Source: Streptomyces camelliae | GTDB lineage: Bacteria; Actinomycetota; Actinomycetes; Streptomycetales; Streptomycetaceae | Assembly (NCBI RefSeq): GCF_027625935.1 | Contig: NZ_CP115300.1 | Coordinates: forward strand, 1,178,001 to 1,242,000 | Direction: 5' to 3' | DNA length: 64,000 nucleotides | Shown here: in pieces, positions 15,968-22,908 of the stretch | How the letters are laid out: each line of letters opens with the position of its first letter | Position numbering within the stretch: position 1 is the first letter of the stretch | Program-made: the position numbers and the translations under genes | The notes under the pieces: model-generated | Told to the model about the DNA's origin: nothing | The model's database searches: none | Seen by the model: only the letters and a program-made list of their open reading frames with translations

Positions 15968-16960
15968 TCAGGCCACGCTGAGCACGATCTTGCCCCGGTT
16001 GCCCCGGCTCTCCAGCCGCTCGTGCGCCTCCCGCGCCCGCTCCAGCGGCAGTACCGTCTCGACCGGCACCCGGTAGCGGCCCGCGGCCACTCGCTCGGCG
16101 AGTTCGCGCAGGTCGGGGCGGGGATCGTAGCCGTGGATCTGCAGGTTGGTGAGCTGGAAGCCGAGGATCGCGATGTTCTTGGGGTAGAAGTCGCGGGTGT
16201 CCAGGGTGGTCGGCGCCAGGGCCACGTTGGCGAGGGAGACGACCCGGCCGCCGTGCGCGGTCTCGCACAGGCTCCGCCGCAGGGACGGGCCGCCCACGGT
16301 GTCGAGGACGACGTCGGCGCCGCGCCCGCCGGTCAGCCGCAGCACCTCCTCGACCTCCCCGTCGTCGGTGTGCCGGGAGGTGTCGACGACGACGTCGGCC
16401 CCGAACTCCCCTGCCCACGCGGACCGTTCGGCCGAGCCCGCGAGGGCGACGACCCGGGCACCGGCCTCGGCGGCGATCTGCACGGCCGCGGTGCCGACCC
16501 CGCTCGCCGCGGCCTTGACCACGACGGTCTCCCCCGCGGTGACCTTGGCCAGGCTGCGCAGGCAGTACCAGGCGGAGAGCCAGGCGATGGGCAGGGTCGC
16601 CGCCTCGACCGGGTCGAGCCCGTCGGGCCGTGCGGCCACCTGCCGGGCGGAGACCGCGGCCGACTCGGCGTAGTAACCGGGTGATTCGGCGCCGCCGAAC
16701 GCGATCACCGGCTGCCCGACACGGAATCCGGTCACACCCTCGCCCAGCGCGGCCACCGTGCCGGCCGCCTCCGCGCCCGGGATCAGCGGGGGCCGGCCCG
16801 CCCGGTGATAGGAACCTGCGCGCAGCAGCGCGTCCGCGCGGTTCACGCCGGCCGCCGCGATCCGCACCAGCACCTGTCCCGGACCGGGCACCGGGTCCGG
16901 CACCTCCACCGGCACCAGCACCTCGGGCCCGCCGAACTCCTCGATCCGCACCGCACGCAT
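15968..16960 (-). CDS. NADPH:quinone oxidoreductase (zinc-free MDR family)
   Basis: 330 residues. The start is MRAVRIEEFGGPEVLVPVEV, then VRIAAAGVNRADALLRAG. The cofactor motif ASGVGTAAVQIAAEAGARVV is near residue 150, and GGRGADVVLDTVGG near 245 is typical of the quinone oxidoreductase/QorA branch, with no zinc ligands. It probably reduces quinones or reactive carbonyls with NADPH. ATG 16960 is used because the additional upstream codons in frame lie over the operator region. It faces the CGNR regulator across 167 bases containing three matching 21-bp palindromes, so it is very likely a direct target of that regulator. Confidence 0.88.
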   Translation of the reverse strand: MRAVRIEEFGGPEVLVPVEVPDPVPGPGQVLVRIAAAGVNRADALLRAGSYHRAGRPPLIPGAEAAGTVAALGEGVTGFRVGQPVIAFGGAESPGYYAESAAVSARQVAARPDGLDPVEAATLPIAWLSAWYCLRSLAKVTAGETVVVKAAASGVGTAAVQIAAEAGARVVALAGSAERSAWAGEFGADVVVDTSRHTDDGEVEEVLRLTGGRGADVVLDTVGGPSLRRSLCETAHGGRVVSLANVALAPTTLDTRDFYPKNIAILGFQLTNLQIHGYDPRPDLRELAERVAAGRYRVPVETVLPLERAREAHERLESRGNRGKIVLSVA

Positions 16961-17036
16961 GACACACCCACCCTGCTCGGAGGACTCCGGCGCACACCAC
17001 GGGCACCGGCGGGCGAGGCCTTCGGCACCCGGCGCT

Positions 17037-17108
17037 GACACCGGTTGAAGTGGTGTCACTCTGCGACACTGGTTCAACCAGTGTCAAGACACCGTGTGAA
17101 ACGGTGTC
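17037..17108. promoter_or_regulatory. Three 21-bp palindromic operator boxes between quinone oxidoreductase and CGNR regulator
   Basis: Box 1 (17037-17057): half-sites GACACCGGTT and AAGTGGTGTC around G. Box 2 (17065-17085): GACACTGGTT and AACCAGTGTC around C, a perfect palindrome. Box 3 (17088-17108): GACACCGTGT and AAACGGTGTC around G. All three share outer GACAC/GTGTC half-sites and the same 21-bp length, with start-to-start spacing of 28 and 23 bases. They end about 20 bases before the CGNR start, in position for autoregulation and control of the divergent enzyme gene. Confidence 0.8.
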
Positions 17109-17127
17109 ACGCGCTAGGCTTGCCCGC

Positions 17128-17706
17128 ATGACCCAGCCAGCGGATCCCGCACTCGCCTTTCCCTTCGTCGGCGGCCGCCCCTGCCTCGACTTCGTCGCCA
17201 CGCTCGGCAAGCGGCACGCCACCCCCGTGGAGCGGATCCCCGACCCCGCCGCCCTGGCCCGCTGGATCACCGAGGCAGGCCTGGCGGTCGCGGACGAGCC
17301 GGCCCCGGTCGCCGTACGGGACCTCGCCGAGGCCCGGGCCCTGCGCGAGGCGGTGTACCGCGTGCTGCGGGCGGCCATGGCCGGGCGGGAGCCGGAGACG
17401 GCCGACGTGGCACTGGTCAACGAGGTCGCGGCCCGGCCCGACCTCGCGCCCCAGCTGGGCCGCCGGCGCTGGACGGCCCGCCGGCCGGCCCGAGCCGCTC
17501 TGGCCACCGTGGCCCGCGATGCCGTCCTGCTGATCGGCGGCCCGCTGCTGGAGCGGGTCAAGGAGTGCGGCAACCCGGACTGCTCCCTGCTCTTCCTCGA
17601 CGACTCCCAGGCCCGCCGGCGCCGCTGGTGCTCCATGGAGCGCTGCGGCAACCTGGCGAAGATCGCCGGCTACCGCTCACGCAACCGGGCGACGACCGGG
17701 CCCTAG
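17128..17706 (+). CDS. CGNR zinc-finger transcriptional regulator
   Basis: 192 residues. The N-terminus PFVGGRPCLDFVATLGKR and the Arg/Ala-rich middle match the ABATE-like stress region that precedes CGNR zinc fingers. The C-terminus has the finger KECGNPDCSLLFLDDSQARR followed by RRWCSMERCGNLAKIAGYR; the signature CGNR reads CGNL here. Such proteins are one-component DNA-binding regulators widespread in actinobacteria, with few characterised ligands. The start ATG 17128 has no strong ribosome site and lies about 20 bases after the last operator box, so transcription may be weak or nearly leaderless. Divergent quinone oxidoreductase is the probable target. Confidence 0.85.
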   Translation: MTQPADPALAFPFVGGRPCLDFVATLGKRHATPVERIPDPAALARWITEAGLAVADEPAPVAVRDLAEARALREAVYRVLRAAMAGREPETADVALVNEVAARPDLAPQLGRRRWTARRPARAALATVARDAVLLIGGPLLERVKECGNPDCSLLFLDDSQARRRRWCSMERCGNLAKIAGYRSRNRATTGP

Positions 17707-17784
17707 GCCCCGGACGAGCGGCGGCCTCGCGTCACCCCGACCGGGCGCGTTCGACGGGTCCGGGGAACGGGAAGAGGCCAAGGG

Positions 17785-19038
17785 ATGCACGTCGTACGGA
17801 AGTGGTCCGCGGGGCTGCTGCGTCTGCTGGAGCGTCGCCGGGAGCCGGTGGTCGTCCAGACGCTGCGGTCGGCCACGGCTGCGACGATCGCCTATGTCAT
17901 CGCCCTGCGGCTGAGCCCGGAGCCGGCGCCGCTGACCGCGCCGCTGACGGCGCTGCTGGTCGTCCAGGTGACCTTCTACGCCACCCTCACCAACGGCATC
18001 CGGCGGGTGAACTCGGTGGTGGCCGGGGTGCTGGTCGCCATCGCCTTCAGCGTGCTGGTGGGGCTGACCTGGTGGAGCCTCGCGCTGCTGATCGTGGCCT
18101 CGCTGGCCGTCGGGCACCTGGTGCGGGTCGACGAGTACGTGGCCGAGGTGGCGATCAGCGCCATGCTGGTGCTCGGGGTCACCACCGTCGGCTTCACCGC
18201 CTGGGCGCGGATCGTGGAGACGCTGATCGGCGCGGTCGTCGGCACGGCCTGCAATCTGCTGCTGTCACCCCCGGTGTGGGTGGACGAGGCGGGCCGCTCG
18301 ATCGAGGACCTGGCCCGCCGGCTGCGGCAGCTGATGCTGCGGATGGGTGAGGAGGCCGCGGGCGGCACCCCCTGGCAGCGGGCGGCCGAGCGGCTGCACG
18401 AGGCGCGGCGGCTGGATGCGCACATCGCCCAGGTGGACGCCTCGCTGCGCCAGGCCGAGGACAGCCTGCGGCTCAACCCCCGCGTCAAGGAGGGGCTGCT
18501 GCACCGGGTGGTGCTGCGCACCGGACTCGACACACTGGAGATCTGCACGGTGGTCCTGCGGGTGCTGGCCCGGTCCTTCACGGATCTGGCGAAGGCCCGC
18601 GGGTCGGAGGAACTGTTCCCGTCCGGCATCGGGCCGACCGTGGGGCAGCTGCTGTCCGAGATCGGCGACGCCGTCGTCAGCTTCGCGGTGCTGGTCACCA
18701 CGCATCTGAGCGAGAACGCCGAGTCGGCCGAGGCGCGCCTGTCGGCCGAGCTGCACACGGCGGCCGGCACCCGGGACCGGCTGGCCGAGCTGCTGCGCGA
18801 GGAGGTCCACCGGGACTGGGCGAACTGGCAGCTGCTGGGCGCCGTGCTGACCGAGGCGAACCGGATCATCGACGAGCTGAACACCGAGCACCGCACCCGC
18901 CGCCTGCTGGAGGAGCTGGACCGGGTCTCCCGGGAGCATCGGGCCAAGCTGCCGCGCATGACCCGGCTGCGCGAGCGCCTCGGCGTCCAGGAGGAGCTGT
19001 GGCGGAACCGTGCGGGGTTCGGCGAGCGTTCTCGCTGA
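17785..19038 (+). CDS. FUSC/aromatic-acid-exporter-like membrane protein
   Basis: 417 residues. Residues about 20-165 hold five to six membrane helices (ATAATIAYVIALRL, APLTALLVVQVTFYA, VVAGVLVAIAFSVLVGL, LALLIVASLAVGHLV, AISAMLVLGVTTVGF, ...VVGTACNLLLSPP). Residues about 170-417 are a long, charged helical cytoplasmic region with coiled-coil character. This is the half-size FUSC/ArAE arrangement related to fusaric-acid and p-hydroxybenzoate exporters; many actinobacterial members have no known substrate. The gene is followed 35 bases later by a conserved unknown gene on the same strand, which may be a partner. Confidence 0.8.
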   Translation: MHVVRKWSAGLLRLLERRREPVVVQTLRSATAATIAYVIALRLSPEPAPLTAPLTALLVVQVTFYATLTNGIRRVNSVVAGVLVAIAFSVLVGLTWWSLALLIVASLAVGHLVRVDEYVAEVAISAMLVLGVTTVGFTAWARIVETLIGAVVGTACNLLLSPPVWVDEAGRSIEDLARRLRQLMLRMGEEAAGGTPWQRAAERLHEARRLDAHIAQVDASLRQAEDSLRLNPRVKEGLLHRVVLRTGLDTLEICTVVLRVLARSFTDLAKARGSEELFPSGIGPTVGQLLSEIGDAVVSFAVLVTTHLSENAESAEARLSAELHTAAGTRDRLAELLREEVHRDWANWQLLGAVLTEANRIIDELNTEHRTRRLLEELDRVSREHRAKLPRMTRLRERLGVQEELWRNRAGFGERSR

Positions 19039-19073
19039 AAGAGCACGAAGAACACGGCGAGGGGGACGACCGG

Positions 19074-20114
19074 ATGACCGGTTCCGGAGTACGGATCGAC
19101 GGGAACACGCTGCGCCTGCCGGGCGGGGCGGCGGTGCGGTTCATCCGCACCCTGCGGCTGCCCGAAACGGGCACGCATCCGCTGCCGCCGGGGCTGGGCG
19201 AGTTCCCCGTCCGGCGGATCGCCGACTACGCCGACCGGGTGCCCGAGCAGTGGCGGGCGCGCGGCGGTGTGATGCTGCCGATGTATCTGCGCGAGGCGAT
19301 GTGGCTGAGCTTCTCCGGGACGACCGAGCCGGCCGCGCTCCAGGTCGGCGTCGGCAAGGTGTGCGCGGTCTCCGGCAAGCCGTGGAGCGACCGTCTCGGC
19401 CGGGATCCGCAGAATTACGTCGTGCTGCCCCGCCAGCCCTGGCTGGACGGCATCAACTCCGGGAAGGGCACCGTCCGGCAGTTCGTCGCTGTGCCGCTGG
19501 GGCTCGGCGCGACGGTGGAGGGGCAGGTCAGCGGCGAGGAGGTGTGGGGCGGAGTGCAGCTCCAGTCGTTCCAGCTGCGCGACGACCTGCTCGCCGAGTG
19601 GCGGCGCCGTGAGCAGGCGAAGCAGGAGGCCCGGCGCAGGGCCCTGGCGGTCGGCCCGTCGGGCGGGTACGGCGCGCCGATGATGATGTCCGCGCCGGGG
19701 GCGCCCGCACCCGGCGGGGCCGGGCCCCTGCCCGCCGCCCTGGGTCTCGGGGTGGGCGGTTCGATGCGCCAGGAGGTGTACCGGGACGACCGGCCGCTCA
19801 CCGACTGGTCCGAGCGGCCCGCCGGGCGCGTGTTCGTGCATCTGGTCACGCCGCCCGACTGGCGGCGCATCACCGGCGAGGCGCCCCCGCCGTCACCGGT
19901 GGACCGAGCCGCGTACACGAGGGCGGGCCTGCCCTGGTACGACTACTACGACGACGGTGCCGCGGATCTGGCCCCGGCCGAGACCCTCCAGGAGGTCAAG
20001 CCGGTCGGCGACTGGCTCGGCGACGACCTGGACCCGTGGCAGGCGCCGTCCGCCGGTCAGGTGAAGCCGCTGAAGGACGCCCCGGGCAAGCCGGTCGAGG
20101 ACGGCGAATGGTGA
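19074..20114 (+). CDS. Conserved protein of unknown function
   Basis: 346 residues. Residues 1-170 form a compact, clearly folded domain (AVRFIRTLRLPETGTHPLPP, FPVRRIADYADRVPEQW, GGVMLPMYLREAMWLSF, VGVGKVCAVSG, NYVVLPRQPWLDGINSGKG, VRQFVAVPLGLGATVEGQVS). A Gly/Pro/Ala-rich linker follows (about 200-245), then a C-terminal part with TPPDWRRITGEAPP and LPWYDYYDD. No signal peptide or membrane helix is visible, and I know no function for it. ATG 19074 follows GAGGGGG. It is probably co-transcribed with the FUSC-type membrane gene. Confidence 0.7.
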   Translation: MTGSGVRIDGNTLRLPGGAAVRFIRTLRLPETGTHPLPPGLGEFPVRRIADYADRVPEQWRARGGVMLPMYLREAMWLSFSGTTEPAALQVGVGKVCAVSGKPWSDRLGRDPQNYVVLPRQPWLDGINSGKGTVRQFVAVPLGLGATVEGQVSGEEVWGGVQLQSFQLRDDLLAEWRRREQAKQEARRRALAVGPSGGYGAPMMMSAPGAPAPGGAGPLPAALGLGVGGSMRQEVYRDDRPLTDWSERPAGRVFVHLVTPPDWRRITGEAPPPSPVDRAAYTRAGLPWYDYYDDGAADLAPAETLQEVKPVGDWLGDDLDPWQAPSAGQVKPLKDAPGKPVEDGEW

Positions 20115-20223
20115 CACATCGGCGTGGCACCGTGCGCAACTCCCGTTGCGATGCTTGCCGTTGGCGGTCGGCCGGGTCAAGGTGGCTGTCACGACCGGGG
20201 CGAGCGACGACCTGAGGTGCGGG

Positions 20224-21396
20224 ATGGACGCGGAGGCAGCGGCGGGCAGCGGGCGCTGGAGCAGGCGCCGGTTCGTCGGGGCGGTGGCGGGCACGGCGGC
20301 CGTGGTGGCGGTGCCCGCTCCGGCGCCGGCCCCTGGGGAACCCGCCCCTGACGACCCGCCGACCCGGACCCGCCCGCTGTACGTGGGCACCTACACCTCC
20401 GTCGACGGCGGCGGCGCCGGCCTCGGTCTGGCCGCGTACGACCCGGTGACCGGCCGGATCTCCGGGTCCGGCACGCTCACCGGGGTCCCCGACCCGTCGT
20501 ATCTCGCCGTACATCCGGACCGGCGCACGCTGTACGCGGTGGACGAGCGGGACGACGGCGGGGTGACGGCCGTACGCCTCGCGGACCGGCGGATCCTCGG
20601 CGCCCGGAGTACGGGCGGCGCGGGCCCCTGCCATCTGTCGGTGCATCCGTCCGGGCGCTGGCTGCTGAGCGCGAACTACGGGTCGGGCAGCGTGGCCGTG
20701 CACCCGATCGACGCCTCGGGTGCCCTCGGCGAGCGCTCCGACCTGGTCACGCACAGCTCGCCGGCCCCAGGACCGGGTCAGCAGGGGCCGCACGCCCATC
20801 AGTTCGTCACGAGCCCGGACGGCGGCCATGTCCTCGCGGTCGATCTCGGCACCGACACCGTCTACACCTATCGTCTGGATCCGGCGCAGGGCACGCTCAC
20901 GGAGGTGGCCCAGGCGCACACCCGGCCCGGGGCGGGGCCGCGCCATCTGGCCTTCCATCCAGGCGGGCGGTACGCGTATCTGGCCAACGAGGTGGACGAC
21001 ACGGCCGCCGTCTGCGCCTACGATCCCGGCTCCGGGCGGCTGACGATCGGCGCGCCGCAGTCCACGGGGTCGGACGGCGGCACCGCCAATTACCCGGCGC
21101 AGTTCGTGGTGACGGCGAACGGCCGGTACGCGTTCCTGGCCAACCGGGGCCACGACTCTCTCGCGCGGTACGCGGTCGAGGCCGGCGGGGCCCGGCTGCG
21201 GCTGCTCGGCACGGTGCCGGTCGGCGGCGACTTCCCGCGGCAGATCGCCCTCTCGCCGGACGGCGCCCTGCTGTTCGCGGCGAACCAGCGCTCGGGCACG
21301 GTCACCGTCTTCCACGTCGACTCCTCGACCGGCGAACTCGGTCCGGCCGGCGAGCCGTTCGCCTCACCGGTCGCCGTCTGCGCGCTGCCGCTGTAG
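20224..21396 (+). CDS. Exported lactonase-family seven-bladed beta-propeller protein
   Basis: 390 residues. The N-terminus has a twin-arginine signal (WSRRRFVGAVAGTAAVVAVP, ending before a Pro/Ala-rich stretch), so it is exported by Tat. The mature part is a lactonase/6-phosphogluconolactonase-like propeller with repeated blade motifs: LYVGTYTS, PSYLAVHPDRRTLYAVDE, PCHLSVHPSGRWLLSANYGS, QFVTSPDGGHVLAVDLGTD, RHLAFHPGGRYAYLANE, QFVVTANGRYAFLANRGHDS and QIALSPDGALLFAANQ. The extracytoplasmic location argues against pentose-phosphate metabolism. The start ATG 20224 follows GAGGT. Its 3' end overlaps the convergent DUF2470 gene by 33 bases. Confidence 0.85.
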   Translation: MDAEAAAGSGRWSRRRFVGAVAGTAAVVAVPAPAPAPGEPAPDDPPTRTRPLYVGTYTSVDGGGAGLGLAAYDPVTGRISGSGTLTGVPDPSYLAVHPDRRTLYAVDERDDGGVTAVRLADRRILGARSTGGAGPCHLSVHPSGRWLLSANYGSGSVAVHPIDASGALGERSDLVTHSSPAPGPGQQGPHAHQFVTSPDGGHVLAVDLGTDTVYTYRLDPAQGTLTEVAQAHTRPGAGPRHLAFHPGGRYAYLANEVDDTAAVCAYDPGSGRLTIGAPQSTGSDGGTANYPAQFVVTANGRYAFLANRGHDSLARYAVEAGGARLRLLGTVPVGGDFPRQIALSPDGALLFAANQRSGTVTVFHVDSSTGELGPAGEPFASPVAVCALPL

Positions 21397-22101
21397 CGCG
21401 CGAGGGCAGCCGGCGGCGCTCGCCCGGGCGAGCAGGGCGTGCATGCGCTCGGTGAGCTGGGCGACATCGTCGGCGGGCGCGTGGAAGGGCAGGCGTACGT
21501 CGCCGTGGGCGCGGGGGCGCTCGATGCGCAGGGTCAGCCCGTGCCGGTCGACGGCGAGGGGCAGCACCCGGGTCGCGGCGTGCAGGCTCTCGGGGCGCAC
21601 CAGGCGGGTGAGCCGTTCGACGGCGTCCGGGTGGGCGTCGGCGAGGTGGGTCAGCAGCCGGGCCTCGGCGGCGACGAGGGGGTCGGGCCGGGCGGCGGCG
21701 AACTCGTCGAGGCCGACGACCACGGCCCCGGAGGACTGCCGCAGCACCACCCGGGTGGGCCTCAGCAGCAGCTCGCCTGCGTCCGCGGCGAACCAGCCGG
21801 CGAGGTGGAGCCGGGCCCGGATCCGGCCCCGCACCGGGACGGGGGCCACGTCGGCGAACTCCAGCACGGCGGACGGCTCCTGGCGCGGGGCGCAGACGGC
21901 GGCGGTGAGCAGGGCGCTGTCGTCGGGCACCGCGAGCCGCACCGCGCCCTCGTCGGTCACGGTGTGCGCGCCGACGTACTCCTCGCGGGCGCCGTCCGCG
22001 GTCACCGCGCACGACCAGGCGGCGGCCAGCACCGACCGCGCCCGCTCCGCCGCGCCGGGTGCGGCCGTCCAGTCCTGCGTGTCGCCCATCCCGTCACCCA
22101 T
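21364..22101 (-). CDS. DUF2470 / HugZ-like FMN-binding split-barrel protein, iron-regulated
   Basis: 245 residues. Residues about 20-130 resemble a pyridoxamine-oxidase-type split barrel (SALLTAAVCAPRQEPSAVLE, RIRARLHLAGWF). Residues about 145-225 match DUF2470 (AEARLLTHLADAHPDAVERL, then PLAVDRHGLTLRIE and VRLPFHAPADDVAQL). The combination resembles heme-degrading HugZ/HutZ-type and GluBP/HOZ proteins, but many residues near the N-terminus differ, so heme degradation is only inferred. ATG 22101 has a strong AAGGAGG seven bases upstream. An iron box (22114-22132) sits directly against that ribosome site, implying repression by a DmdR/IdeR-type regulator when iron is plentiful. Confidence 0.8.
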   Translation of the reverse strand: MGDGMGDTQDWTAAPGAAERARSVLAAAWSCAVTADGAREEYVGAHTVTDEGAVRLAVPDDSALLTAAVCAPRQEPSAVLEFADVAPVPVRGRIRARLHLAGWFAADAGELLLRPTRVVLRQSSGAVVVGLDEFAAARPDPLVAAEARLLTHLADAHPDAVERLTRLVRPESLHAATRVLPLAVDRHGLTLRIERPRAHGDVRLPFHAPADDVAQLTERMHALLARASAAGCPRALQRQRADGDR

Positions 22102-22113
22102 CCCGAGACCTCC

Positions 22114-22132
22114 TTAGGTAAGCCTTGCCTAA
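22114..22132. promoter_or_regulatory. Iron box (DmdR/IdeR/DtxR-type operator)
   Basis: The minus-strand sequence TTAGGCAAGGCTTACCTAA is a 19-bp interrupted palindrome that matches the DtxR-family consensus TTAGGTTAGGCTCACCTAA at most positions. It is immediately upstream of the DUF2470 ribosome site. Confidence 0.85.
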
Positions 22133-22180
22133 CCTATCGGAGATCAGGGTGTGCGCCAACCACACCCCGCCGGGTACGGC

Positions 22181-22786
22181 TCAGGCGATGACCCCCAGCA
22201 GCGCCCGTGCGCACAGATCGCGCACCTGCTCCTGGCTCAGCTCCCCCTCGCGCAGCCACTCCAGGCACACGGCCGTGGTGAAGGCGAGCCAGCCGCGCAC
22301 CGCCAGCCGCGCCTGGGGAGCGCTCTCGAAGACGGGCCCGAACTCGGGGTCGGCGGCCAACGCGGCCAGGATCTGCTCCTCCTGTGCGGCCAGGGCCCGC
22401 CGGTAGACCCGGCGCACGGCCTGGTCACCGGCCGCGTCGGCGCGGTGGAAGGCGCGGAAGCCGTGGGCGTGGGCCTGGACATAGCCGAGATAGACGTCGA
22501 GGCCGGCGGCGAGCTGCTCGCGCACCGGGACGCCCGGCACGGCCGCCGTCATGCGCAGCATCCGCTCGCTCTCGCGCTCCACGACCGCCGCGAAGAAGTC
22601 CCGTTTGGTCGGGAAGTAGTGGTACAGCAGCCCGCGGGAGACCCCGGCGATCTCGGCGACCTGCTCGATCCACACCTCGTCGTAGGGGCTCTCCGAGAAC
22701 AGCTTCGCGCCGACCGACAGCAGCTGCTCACGGCGTTCCCCGGTGCTGAGCCGGCGCCGGGCTCGCTCCCCCTGGTTGGCGGACAT
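22181..22786 (-). CDS. TetR-family transcriptional regulator
   Basis: 201 residues. The N-terminal helix-turn-helix is typical (RREQLLSVGAKLFSESPYDE, then IAGVSRGLLYHYFPTKRDFF at about 45-65). The C-terminal ligand domain starts around 75 and has no recognisable ligand signature. The gene is divergent from a stand-alone CYP102-like P450, and a 38-bp interrupted inverted repeat lies between the two starts. This is the classic arrangement for a repressor that responds to a fatty or aromatic effector (compare Bm3R1 with P450 BM3). Start ATG 22786 fits. Confidence 0.88.
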   Translation of the reverse strand: MSANQGERARRRLSTGERREQLLSVGAKLFSESPYDEVWIEQVAEIAGVSRGLLYHYFPTKRDFFAAVVERESERMLRMTAAVPGVPVREQLAAGLDVYLGYVQAHAHGFRAFHRADAAGDQAVRRVYRRALAAQEEQILAALAADPEFGPVFESAPQARLAVRGWLAFTTAVCLEWLREGELSQEQVRDLCARALLGVIA

Positions 22787-22808
22787 GCCGTCACTTTACT
22801 TGACGTCG

Positions 22809-22846
22809 GTTCAACAACCGGATCAGACTGGAACCGGTTATTGAAC
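22809..22846. promoter_or_regulatory. Candidate TetR operator between regulator and P450
   Basis: Inverted repeat with 13-bp arms GTTCAACAACCGG (22809-22821) and CCGGTTATTGAAC (22834-22846); 12 of 13 positions pair, with a 12-base spacer. The inner AACCGGTT is itself palindromic, so two overlapping dimers could bind. Confidence 0.7.
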
Positions 22847-22908
22847 TCACGTACAACACGTGCGCGGCAACGACTCGGCGGTTCGCTGGATCAAGGGAGA
22901 TCGGCGTC

